This document shows, piece after piece, positions 1 through 5,535 of a stretch of DNA of 5,535 bases. The stretch spans positions 1 to 5,535 of the forward strand of contig JAJZVE010000351.1 in NCBI GenBank assembly GCA_021845835.1, written 5' to 3'. The notes under the pieces are model-generated. The model saw only the letters and a program-made list of their open reading frames with translations, had not been told where the DNA came from and did not search any database. The stretch is from Pseudomonadota bacterium (GTDB lineage Bacteria; Pseudomonadota; Alphaproteobacteria; Acetobacterales; Acetobacteraceae). Numbering within the stretch: the first letter of the stretch is position 1; each line of letters begins with the position of its first letter. Made by a program: the position numbers and the translations under genes.

Positions 1-384
1 GCCGATCTGGTCCGCTCCAGCCTGCGACTGCGTCCCGACCGCATCCCGATCGGCGAGGTCCGCGGTGCCGAGGCGCTCGATCTGCTGAAGGCCTGGGGCA
101 CCGGCCATCCCGGCGGGATCGGCACCATCCATGCCGGCTCGGCCCTCGGCGCGCTGCGCCGGCTTGAGCAGCTAATCCAGGAGGCGGTGGTCAACGTGCC
201 GCGCCCGCTGATCGCCGAGACGATCGACCTGATCGCCGTGCTGCACGGCCGCGGCCGGCAACGGCGTCTCGCCGGGCTGTGGCAGGTCGGCAAGGTCTTG
301 GCCGCCGGCGACTACGTGCTGACGGAGATCGGCGCCGAGCACCCCTCCAACATCGTTCCCCTCCAACCCGGGAGTCATCCGTGA
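1..384 (+). CDS. trbB: TrbB, VirB11-family traffic ATPase, C-terminal part (5' truncated by window)
   Basis: This is the last 127 residues of a hexameric VirB11-type secretion ATPase, which works at the cytoplasmic face of the conjugation channel and powers pilus assembly and substrate transfer. The frame is open from base 1, so the missing N-terminal part, including Walker A and the Asp box, lies upstream of the window; TrbB proteins are usually a little over 300 residues. Visible are the Walker B-type segment RIPIGEVRG (fragment residues 14-22, usually RIIVGEVRG) and the His box TGHPGGIGTIHA (residues 34-45) with its conserved GHPGG and terminal HA. A region beginning RRLEQLIQE follows. The Pro inside the Walker B segment is slightly unusual, but the acidic GE pair is intact. 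The stop at 382-384 overlaps the GTG start of trbC by four bases. Family assignment is strong from these motifs and the downstream trbC. Confidence 0.93.
   Translation, partial: ADLVRSSLRLRPDRIPIGEVRGAEALDLLKAWGTGHPGGIGTIHAGSALGALRRLEQLIQEAVVNVPRPLIAETIDLIAVLHGRGRQRRLAGLWQVGKVLAAGDYVLTEIGAEHPSNIVPLQPGSHP
370..374 (+). promoter_or_regulatory. Ribosome binding site for trbC
   Basis: The GGGAG sequence lies inside the 3' end of trbB, 6 bases before the GTG at 381. It supports that GTG as the trbC start in preference to any upstream ATG in the same frame, for example the one at 279 deep inside trbB. Confidence 0.7.
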
Positions 385-713
385 GCCCGAAGACCATCCG
401 TCGTCATGGGCGGCAGCACGTAACGGCCGTCATCGCGCTGGTGCTGCTCTGGCCGGCCTCCGCCTTCGCGGCGGGGTCGAACATGCCGTGGGAGCAACCG
501 CTGCAGCAGATCCTCGATTCCGTACAGGGGCCGGTCACCAAGATCATCGCCGTGCTGATCATCATCGGCACCGGCCTTGGCCTCGCCTTCGGCGAGACCT
601 CCGGCGGCATGCGCCGCCTGATCCAGATCGTCTTCGGTCTGTCGATCGCCTTCGCCGCCGCGAGCTTCTTCCTGACCTTCTTCAACTTCTCCGGCGGGGC
701 ACTGGTCGGATGA
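381..713 (+). CDS. trbC: TrbC, conjugative pilin subunit (VirB2-like)
   Basis: This is a 110-residue precursor of the major pilus subunit of the P-type mating apparatus. It starts with GTG at 381, overlapping the trbB stop (GTGA) with a good Shine-Dalgarno; the ATG at 279 in the same frame would add an unrelated N-terminus. A basic N-region (RR, R11) is followed by a hydrophobic stretch (about residues 14-30) ending in SAFA, a likely signal peptidase I site before A31. The mature protein of about 80 residues has the two-helix pilin topology: hydrophobic segments at about 52-70 and 80-101, separated by a short polar loop with GETSGGMRR. It ends FSGGALVG. This matches the TrbC/VirB2 family in size and layout. 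RP4 TrbC is known to be trimmed at its C-terminus and cyclised; no comparable long C-terminal extension is seen here. The stop overlaps the trbD start (ATGA at 710-713). Confidence 0.9.
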   Translation: MSPKTIRRHGRQHVTAVIALVLLWPASAFAAGSNMPWEQPLQQILDSVQGPVTKIIAVLIIIGTGLGLAFGETSGGMRRLIQIVFGLSIAFAAASFFLTFFNFSGGALVG

Positions 714-982
714 GTGACCCGGCAGAAATCCGCGGCTGGTCGGTGCCGCTGCATCGCAGCCTGACCGAGCCGATCCTGCTCGGCGGCGTGCCGCGCGGCA
801 TGGCCATCGCGCTCGGCACGCTCGCCGCCGCCATCGGCCTTGGCCTCCAGCTCTGGATTGCCGGGATCGCCATCTACCTGATTGGCCATGCCGCGGCGCT
901 GTTCCTGACCCGGCAGGACCCGCAGTTCGGGCCGGTGTTTGCGCGGCATCTGCGTGCCGCTCGCCGGCACCTGGACGCGTGA
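710..982 (+). CDS. trbD: TrbD, VirB3-like inner-membrane component
   Basis: This is a 90-residue small membrane protein that works with the TrbE ATPase at the base of the conjugation channel. The ATG at 710 overlaps the trbC stop (ATGA), and a GCGGGG run at 694-699 may serve as a distant ribosome site. An in-frame ATG at 488 would lie inside trbC and is not credible. A short polar N-terminus with PLHRSLTEP precedes two closely spaced hydrophobic segments (about residues 30-46 and 48-66). The juxtamembrane TRQDPQF motif (67-73) is typical of TrbD/VirB3 proteins, which usually carry a DPQF-like sequence after the second helix. A basic tail (RHLRAARRH) ends the protein. Length and position between trbC and trbE fit the family exactly. 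The gene is separated from the trbE start by 14 bases. Confidence 0.9.
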   Translation: MSDPAEIRGWSVPLHRSLTEPILLGGVPRGMAIALGTLAAAIGLGLQLWIAGIAIYLIGHAAALFLTRQDPQFGPVFARHLRAARRHLDA

Positions 983-988
983 AGGAGG
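982..988 (+). promoter_or_regulatory. Strong Shine-Dalgarno for trbE
   Basis: The AAGGAGG sequence sits just after the trbD stop, 8 bases before the ATG at 997. It decides the trbE start in favour of ATG 997 over the in-frame GTG at 979, which precedes this site and would overlap it. Confidence 0.85.
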
Positions 989-996
989 CGCCGGCC

Positions 997-3624
997 ATGC
1001 TCGACCTCCGGGAATACCGCACCAGGCGCCGGGAACTTGCCGACTTCCTCCCGTGGGCGGGGCTGGTCGGCCCGGGGATCGTGCTGAACAAGGACGGTGC
1101 ACTCCAGCGCACCGCGCGGTTCCGCGGGCCGGACCTCGACGCCAGCACGCCGGCCGAGCTGATCGCGGTCGCCGCACGGGTCAACAACGCGCTCAAGCGC
1201 CTCGGTGAGGGCTGGGCGATCTTCGTCGAGGCGGCGCGCTCCGCCGCGCCCGGCTATCCCGAGAGCCGTTTCCCCGATCTGGTGTCCTGGCTGATCGACG
1301 AGGAGCGGCGGCACGCCTTCCAGGACGAGGGGGCGCATTTCGAGAGCGCGTATTTCCTGACCTTCTGCTACCTCGCGCCGCCCGAGCGCGCCGAACGGGC
1401 CAGCCGGCTGCTCTACGACCGGGGCGATGGCCAGCATCGACGTGCCCACGGCGCGGGCGCGAGCGGCGGCGTCGACTGGCGCGCCATCCTGGACGCCTTC
1501 GCGGCCGAGACCGAGCGCGTGCTCGACCTTCTGGCCGCCCTCATGCCGCACTGCGCCTGGCTCGATGACGCTGCCACGCTGGCCTATCTGCACTTCACCA
1601 TCTCGACCAACGGACGCCATCCGGTCGGCATGCCCGAGGTGCCGTTCTATCTCGACGGGCTGCTGCCGGATTGCGACCTCACGCCGGGCATCGCGCCGAT
1701 GCTCGGGCACTGCCATCTCCGCACGCTCACCCTGCGCGGCCTGCCGGACCGCACCTGGCCGGGGCTGCTGGACGAACTCAATCGGCTCCCGATCGAATAC
1801 CGCTGGGTCGCGCGCTGGCTGCCTCTCGAGAGGGCGGAGGCGCAGAAGGAACTTGGCAAGAAGCGCCGCCACTGGTGGGCCAAGCGCAAGGGCATTGCGG
1901 CGCTGCTGCGCGAGGTGATCTGGCAGCAGGAGACACGGCTCGTCGATTCCGACGCCGAGAACCAGTCGGTGGATGCTGATGCCGCCTTGCAGGAACTCGG
2001 CTCGGACGCCGTCAGCTTCGGGTATTTCACCGCGACGGTGACGGTCTGGGATACCGACGAAGCGGCGGTCACCGAGAAAATTCGGCAGGTCGGCCGCGCC
2101 GTGCGCGGGCAGGGCTTCGTCGCGGTCGAGGAGACGCTCAACGCGGTCGAGGCTTGGCTCGGAAGCCTGCCCGGTCAGTGCTACGCCAACATCCGCCAGC
2201 CGCTGGTCTCGTCGCTGAACCTCGTCCACATGCTGCCGCTGTCGGCGGTCTGGGCCGGGCCGGAGCGCAATGCCCATCTCGACGGTCCGCCGCTGCTGGT
2301 GGCGCACACCGCAGGCTCGACGCCGTTCCGCCTCGTGCCGCACCAAGGGGATGTCGGCCACACCTTGATCGTCGGGCCCACCGGCGCAGGCAAGAGCGTG
2401 CTGCTCGCGCTGATCGCGCTCCAGTTCCGCCGTTACCCCGCTGCGCGGGTGGTGATCTTCGACAAGGGGCGCTCATCCAAGGCGGCCGTGCTCGGCATGG
2501 GCGGCGCCTTCCACGACCTCGCCCTGGGTGGCGAGTATCTGCACGACCAAGATCACGCGGTTACCTTCCAGCCGCTGGCGCGTGTCGATGATGCCGCCGA
2601 GCGTGCCTGGGCGGCGGAATGGATCGCGACCCTGGTGGTCCAGGAGAGCATCGAGCTGACGCCGGAAGCCCGCGGCGCCATTTGGTCGGCACTGGGTTCG
2701 CTCTCCACCGCGCCGGTGCCCGAGCGCACCCTGTCGGGCTTCGCCGCCCTGTTGCAGGTCAACCGGCTCAAGGCGGCGCTGGAACCCTACACCATCGCCG
2801 GCCCGTTCGGCCGGCTGCTTGATGCCGAGCAGGAGAGCGTCGGGGACGCTGACGTGCTGGCCTTCGAGACCGAGGATCTCCTTGGTTCGAAACACGCGGC
2901 GCGCGCCGTGCTGACCTACCTGTTCCACCGCATCGAGGCGGGGCTGGACGGCCGGCCAACCTTGATCGCGGTGGACGAAGCGTGGTTCGCGCTCGATGAT
3001 CCGGTGTTCGCGCCGAAGCTGCGCGAGTGGCTCAAGACCCTGCGGCGGAAGAACGCCTCCGTCCTGTTCTCGACCCAGAGCCTGGCCGACATTACGCGCT
3101 CGCCGGTCGCGCCGGCCGTCATCGAGAGCTGCCTGTCGCGCATCTTCCTGCCGAATGCGCGGGCGATCGAGCCGGAGAGCCGGGACGCCTATGCGCGTCT
3201 CGGCCTCAACCACCGGCAGATCGAGACCATCGCGCGCGCCATCCCGAAGCGCGACTACTGGTTCCAGTCGGCCGCTGGCTGCCGGCTGTTCGAACTGGGC
3301 CTGGGCGAGGTGGCGCTCGCCTTCTGCGGCGCGAGCCGGGCAGAGGACCTCGCGGCGATCGACCGCGTGCTTGTCGCACACGGTCCGGCCGGCTTCGCGG
3401 CGGCGTGGCTGCGGGAGCGCGGACTTGATTGGGCGGCAGCGCTTTTGCCAACCGGGCGGATCGCCGCCCGGACTCATCCGGCCCCCGGCGCCGATGTCCG
3501 GGAAGATTTGACGCTCAATGCCGATGCCGCACCTGACCCGGCACAGGCGCCTCTGCCCTGCGGCGACGATGTCACGCCGAGGTCCAAGGTGCAGGTGATT
3601 CCCGCAACGGAGACCACACCATGA
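997..3624 (+). CDS. trbE: TrbE, VirB4-family conjugation ATPase
   Basis: This 875-residue VirB4-type ATPase energises pilus biogenesis and DNA/protein transfer at the inner membrane. I start it at ATG 997 because of the ideal Shine-Dalgarno and because the N-terminus MLDLREYR...LADFLPWAGLV matches the usual TrbE start; GTG at 979 would add six residues. The N-terminal CagE/TrbE/VirB-type domain spans roughly residues 1-400 and carries family blocks such as LDDAATLAYLHFTIS and LQELGSDAVSFGYFTATVTV. The C-terminal RecA-like domain has Walker A GPTGAGKS at 460-467, Walker B LIAVDE at 656-661 followed by AWFALDD, and the downstream FSTQS segment at 691-695. The catalytic residues K466, D660 and E661 are all present. 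The conserved body ends around LDWAAALL (810-817). A 58-residue Pro/Ala-rich tail (818-875) looks poorly conserved; its start is coded over a GC hairpin. The stop overlaps the trbJ start (ATGA). Confidence 0.96.
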   Translation: MLDLREYRTRRRELADFLPWAGLVGPGIVLNKDGALQRTARFRGPDLDASTPAELIAVAARVNNALKRLGEGWAIFVEAARSAAPGYPESRFPDLVSWLIDEERRHAFQDEGAHFESAYFLTFCYLAPPERAERASRLLYDRGDGQHRRAHGAGASGGVDWRAILDAFAAETERVLDLLAALMPHCAWLDDAATLAYLHFTISTNGRHPVGMPEVPFYLDGLLPDCDLTPGIAPMLGHCHLRTLTLRGLPDRTWPGLLDELNRLPIEYRWVARWLPLERAEAQKELGKKRRHWWAKRKGIAALLREVIWQQETRLVDSDAENQSVDADAALQELGSDAVSFGYFTATVTVWDTDEAAVTEKIRQVGRAVRGQGFVAVEETLNAVEAWLGSLPGQCYANIRQPLVSSLNLVHMLPLSAVWAGPERNAHLDGPPLLVAHTAGSTPFRLVPHQGDVGHTLIVGPTGAGKSVLLALIALQFRRYPAARVVIFDKGRSSKAAVLGMGGAFHDLALGGEYLHDQDHAVTFQPLARVDDAAERAWAAEWIATLVVQESIELTPEARGAIWSALGSLSTAPVPERTLSGFAALLQVNRLKAALEPYTIAGPFGRLLDAEQESVGDADVLAFETEDLLGSKHAARAVLTYLFHRIEAGLDGRPTLIAVDEAWFALDDPVFAPKLREWLKTLRRKNASVLFSTQSLADITRSPVAPAVIESCLSRIFLPNARAIEPESRDAYARLGLNHRQIETIARAIPKRDYWFQSAAGCRLFELGLGEVALAFCGASRAEDLAAIDRVLVAHGPAGFAAAWLRERGLDWAAALLPTGRIAARTHPAPGADVREDLTLNADAAPDPAQAPLPCGDDVTPRSKVQVIPATETTP
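3452..3471 (+). other. Perfect GC-only inverted repeat (hairpin) at the start of the trbE tail
   Basis: The arms CCGGGCGG (3452-3459) and CCGCCCGG (3464-3471) are exact reverse complements around a 4-base ATCG loop. This gives an 8-base-pair all-GC stem in the mRNA. No T run follows, so it is not a classical intrinsic terminator. It lies about 150 bases before trbJ, where the conserved part of TrbE gives way to its variable tail. It could influence mRNA stability or translation, or be an accident of high GC. Confidence 0.5.
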
Positions 3625-4400
3625 AGCTCTCGCCGCAGATTCTGTCCCCGAGGCGGATCATCGGGGCTGCCGTGATCGCCATGGCGGCGGCCGTTTTGCC
3701 GCTCCCCGCACTTGCAACTGTGCCGGTGATCGATTTCGCGAACCTCACGCAGAACGTCCTGACGGCGGTGCGGACGCTGGAGGAGGTGGACAATCAGATC
3801 ACCCAGATCCAGCAGGGCATCTCCATGCTGGAGAACCAGGCGCGCAATCTGACCGCGCTCCCGTTCTCGGTGCTGGCCCAACTGCAATCCTCCATGGGCG
3901 AGATCAACCAGCTCATGGGGCAGGCGCAGAGCCTCGCCTACAGCGTCCAGCAGGTCCAGCTTCAGTTCCAGCAACTCTATCCGAACTACCAGGCCGCAAA
4001 CGTTCAGGGAAATGTCACACAGGCCGGCCTGCTCGCCGATGCCAACGCCCGCTGGCAAGCGGCGGTCAGCACCTTCCAGCATACGATGGAGGTGCAGAGC
4101 CAGATCGTCGCCGCGATCCCCGCCGATCAGGCGGATCTCTCGACACTCGTCGGCCAGAGCCAGGGCGCGGTCGGCGCGCTGCAAGCCATCCAGTCCGGCA
4201 ATCAGCTTCTGGCGCTGCAATCGCGCCAGCTCTCCGCGACGCAGGACCTGATCGCCGCCGATGCGCGCGCCCAGGCGGCGAATGCCATGCAGAACGCCGA
4301 GGTCCAATCGGCCGCGCAGGCCGAGTGGCAGCGCTTCTACGGCAGCGGCGTGAGCTATACTCCGACCCCGGTCAACGTGTTCGGAGGACCCGCACCATGA
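3621..4400 (+). CDS. trbJ: TrbJ, VirB5-like periplasmic/pilus-associated transfer protein
   Basis: This 259-residue secreted component of the mating apparatus is equivalent in position to VirB5, which acts at the pilus or periplasm. The ATG at 3621 overlaps the trbE stop, with a CGGAG ribosome site at 3608-3612. The N-terminus is a clear signal peptide: basic region RR (11-12), hydrophobic core (13-28) and a PALA cleavage site before T33. The mature start VPVIDFANLTQNVLTAVRTL is followed by EEVDNQITQIQQGISMLENQ, which is characteristic of TrbJ. The rest is Gln/Ala-rich, likely long alpha-helical with coiled-coil character, and has no cysteine. The C-terminus carries RFYGSGVSYTPTPVNVF (238-254), closely repeated in the next protein. 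The trbK-like ribosome site lies in the codons just after this motif, and the stop overlaps the next start (ATGA at 4397-4400). Confidence 0.92.
   Translation: MKLSPQILSPRRIIGAAVIAMAAAVLPLPALATVPVIDFANLTQNVLTAVRTLEEVDNQITQIQQGISMLENQARNLTALPFSVLAQLQSSMGEINQLMGQAQSLAYSVQQVQLQFQQLYPNYQAANVQGNVTQAGLLADANARWQAAVSTFQHTMEVQSQIVAAIPADQADLSTLVGQSQGAVGALQAIQSGNQLLALQSRQLSATQDLIAADARAQAANAMQNAEVQSAAQAEWQRFYGSGVSYTPTPVNVFGGPAP
4383..4387 (+). promoter_or_regulatory. Ribosome binding site for the TrbK-like gene
   Basis: The GGAGG sequence lies within the last codons of trbJ, 9 bases before ATG 4397. It supports that start over the in-frame upstream ATG at 4325, which would fuse an unrelated stretch in front of a clear signal peptide. 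Confidence 0.75.
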
Positions 4401-4726
4401 ACGCCAAAGTCTGCGTATTCATCGGCATCTCCTACATCTCGATGCCTGCATGGGCGGGGACGCCCACGGTCGATCAGCTTGTCGCCAACCCGACCATGCT
4501 CAACGCTGAGATGGACCGTTGCACGCATCTTGGCATGGCGGCGAATGACGATGTGCGTTGTCAGACGGCGTGGCAGGCCGAGAACAAGCGGTTCTTCGGA
4601 AATGGTACCACTTATACGAAGCAACCTGTGAACGTCTTCCCGAATACGCCGACTTACGTCTCGCCAGGACAGACCAAGGCCGCCTCAGGCAACCCCTCGC
4701 ACGCCGGACCGAAAAATGGGAAGTAA
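4397..4726 (+). CDS. trbK: TrbK/EexN-like exported protein, probable entry exclusion
   Basis: This is a 109-residue small exported protein between trbJ and trbL, the usual position of the entry-exclusion gene trbK. A short signal peptide ends in PAWA with likely cleavage before G21. The mature part begins TPTVDQLVANPTMLNAEMDRC, has a second cysteine at C55 (C42...C55, a possible disulfide) and continues QTAWQAENKRFFG. The pattern of a Val-Asp-x-Leu segment, Asn-Pro, a Cys pair and a QAE-x-x-RF helix resembles EexN-family exclusion proteins. Those are typically lipoproteins, whereas this one has no lipobox; its only N-terminal cysteine is C6, ahead of the hydrophobic core. Residues 60-81 repeat the C-terminal block of TrbJ. 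The tail (82-109) is Pro/Gly/Ser/Lys-rich. GC is about 58%, below most neighbours. Existence as a gene is well supported; the exclusion role is inferred from position and resemblance. Confidence 0.72.
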   Translation: MNAKVCVFIGISYISMPAWAGTPTVDQLVANPTMLNAEMDRCTHLGMAANDDVRCQTAWQAENKRFFGNGTTYTKQPVNVFPNTPTYVSPGQTKAASGNPSHAGPKNGK

Positions 4727-5535
4727 TACATCCGTCATCGATCATTTTCTGAACGTCTTTAGCCGCTACATCGACTCTGGCTTCGGGCTGATCTCACCTG
4801 ATGTCGGCTTCCTGGTCACCGTCTTGATCGGCGTCGATGCCACTCTCGCCGGTCTCGCCTGGGCGCTCGGGGAAGACGATGCGATCCAGGCGCTGGCCAA
4901 GAAGGTTCTGTATGTCGGGTTCTTCGCCTTTGTACTCAATCAATGGCAAGCACTGACCGAGATTATCTTCAATAGCTTTGCGGCGATTGGCCTCAAAGCA
5001 ACTGGATCGTCGCTCAGCTACGCGGATTTCCTTCATCCCGGGCTGCTTGCCCAAGCGGGCGTGCAGGGCGCCGATGTGCTGCTCACGCAGATCCAGCGCC
5101 TCGCCGGGTTTCCAGACTTCTTCTGGAACCTCGGCCAGATCCTGGTCATGGGTCTGTCCTGGATCGTGACCCTGCTCGGCTTCTTCGTGCTCGCGATCCT
5201 GCTGTTCCTGGCGATCATCGAATTCAAGCTGACCACGCTGAAGGGCTTCATCCTCGTTCCCTTCGCGCTCTGGCGCGGAACTGCCTTCATCGCCGAACCG
5301 GTGCTTGGCCAGATCGTCACCTCCGGCGTGCGCATCCTCGTCTTCGCGGTGATCACTGGCATCGGCACCCAGCTCTTCAGCCAGATCCTGCCGAGCAACC
5401 CGGCCACCGAACTCTCGCTCCAGGACGCGCTCACCATCCTGCTCGCCTCGATGACCATCGCCGGGCTGGCCTTCTCGGCGAACCGGCTTGCCGCCGGCAT
5501 TACCTCCGGCGCGCCGCAACTCGGCCTTGGCAGCG
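4716..5535 (+). CDS. trbL: TrbL, VirB6-like polytopic inner-membrane protein (3' truncated by window)
   Basis: The frame opens at ATG 4716, inside the end of the TrbK-like gene (11-base overlap, CGGA at 4705-4708 as a weak ribosome site), and stays open to the window end, giving 273 residues. TrbL/VirB6 proteins form part of the inner-membrane channel through which DNA passes. The N-terminus VIDHFLNVFSRYIDSGFGL is typical of TrbL. Hydrophobic segments lie at about 30-51, 64-85, 138-168 (long enough for one or two helices), 178-193, 203-225 and 238-256. The motif IIEFKLTTLKGFILVPFALW (167-186) is a hallmark of the family, as is SGVRILVFAVITGIG after it. The usually variable C-terminal tail is outside the window. 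The first third of the gene is distinctly AT-richer than the rest. Family assignment is firm. Confidence 0.93.
   Translation, partial: MGSNTSVIDHFLNVFSRYIDSGFGLISPDVGFLVTVLIGVDATLAGLAWALGEDDAIQALAKKVLYVGFFAFVLNQWQALTEIIFNSFAAIGLKATGSSLSYADFLHPGLLAQAGVQGADVLLTQIQRLAGFPDFFWNLGQILVMGLSWIVTLLGFFVLAILLFLAIIEFKLTTLKGFILVPFALWRGTAFIAEPVLGQIVTSGVRILVFAVITGIGTQLFSQILPSNPATELSLQDALTILLASMTIAGLAFSANRLAAGITSGAPQLGLGS

Larger units (their letters stand above)
1..5535 (+). mobile_element. Internal segment of a conjugative element: trb mating-pair-formation operon
   Basis: Seven consecutive same-strand genes match the order trbB-C-D-E-J-K-L of P-type conjugative transfer operons found on IncP and Ti-type plasmids and on many integrative conjugative elements. 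Adjacent genes overlap by 4 or 11 bases, or are separated by only 14 bases, which indicates one polycistronic message. Neither end of the element is in the window, and no relaxase, origin of transfer, integrase or attachment site is visible. Plasmid and chromosomal element therefore cannot be told apart. No stretch over 300 bases lacks a gene. Confidence 0.85.

Noticed and set aside
43..66. Pro within the TrbB Walker B segment (RIPIGEVRG) as a sign of an inactive ATPase
   Set aside because: The acidic GE pair and the His box are intact, and the substituted position is a hydrophobic strand residue, not a catalytic one. Walker A is outside the window, so activity cannot be judged.
979..996. GTG at 979 as the trbE start
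   Set aside because: It would place the AAGGAGG ribosome site inside the gene. ATG 997 has ideal spacing to that site and gives the family-typical N-terminus.
874..2361. Long antisense open frame of 495 codons opposite trbD/trbE
   Set aside because: It lies fully opposite trbD and trbE, whose domains and motifs are clear. Its Arg/Ala/Pro-rich translation resembles no family and is expected from high-GC codon bias. The antisense frames at 375-1196, 2473-3477, 3474-4307 and 4794-5519 are rejected for the same reason.
4595..4740. Possible internal promoter in the AT-richer end of the TrbK-like gene
   Set aside because: I saw no paired -35/-10 elements with credible spacing. The lower GC alone is not evidence of a promoter.
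4558..4752. Small + strand frame overlapping the TrbK-like gene and trbL start
   Set aside because: It lies in a third frame across two supported genes and has no convincing ribosome site or recognisable sequence.
1..5535. CRISPR array, tRNA/rRNA, insertion sequence or attachment site
   Set aside because: No regularly spaced repeats, clover-leaf sequence, terminal inverted repeats with a transposase, or other such structure was seen. The window is almost fully occupied by trb genes.

Overview
The window is an uninterrupted stretch of a trb-type (P-type, IncP/Ti-trb-like) conjugative type IV secretion operon, all on the + strand. The order is trbB (3' end only), trbC, trbD, trbE, trbJ, a small TrbK/EexN-like gene, and trbL (5' part only). 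This is the canonical B-C-D-E-J-K-L order of mating-pair-formation operons. trbF, trbG and trbI would be expected just past the right edge, and the rest of trbB (possibly preceded by a traG coupling-protein gene) to the left. No integrase, relaxase, origin of transfer, tRNA, rRNA, insertion sequence or CRISPR is visible, so the sequence does not show whether the carrier is a plasmid or an integrative conjugative element.

The host is probably a GC-rich proteobacterium. Most of the window is roughly 65-70% GC by hand counts of sampled lines, with strong C/G third-position bias. The TrbE, TrbJ and TrbL sequences look most like those of alphaproteobacterial elements (Rhizobiales/Rhodospirillales type). 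The host assignment is inference.

Layout: 1-384 trbB C-terminal half (VirB11-like ATPase); 381-713 trbC (pilin); 710-982 trbD (VirB3-like); 997-3624 trbE (VirB4-like ATPase); 3621-4400 trbJ (VirB5-like); 4397-4726 TrbK/EexN-like periplasmic protein, probable entry exclusion; 4716 to the window end trbL (VirB6-like polytopic channel protein). Junctions are extremely tight: GTGA or ATGA overlaps at B/C, C/D, E/J and J/K, an 11-base overlap at K/L, and a 14-base gap holding a strong Shine-Dalgarno at D/E. There is no intergenic space for an internal promoter or terminator, so the genes are most likely one translationally coupled transcript.

Together the products build the mating apparatus. TrbB and TrbE are the cytoplasmic ATPases, TrbD and TrbL the inner-membrane components, TrbC the pilus subunit and TrbJ a periplasmic/pilus-associated component. 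The TrbK-like protein probably stops redundant transfer between cells carrying the same element.

The most interesting points are these. A 22-residue block with 14 identities is shared by the C-terminal parts of the adjacent TrbJ and TrbK-like proteins. A local GC drop covers the exclusion gene and the first third of trbL. The TrbK-like protein has an ordinary signal peptide with no lipobox. TrbE has a 58-residue low-complexity tail whose start is coded across a perfect GC hairpin. I found no evidence of a wholly new system; this is a recognisable conjugation operon with some distinctive local features.
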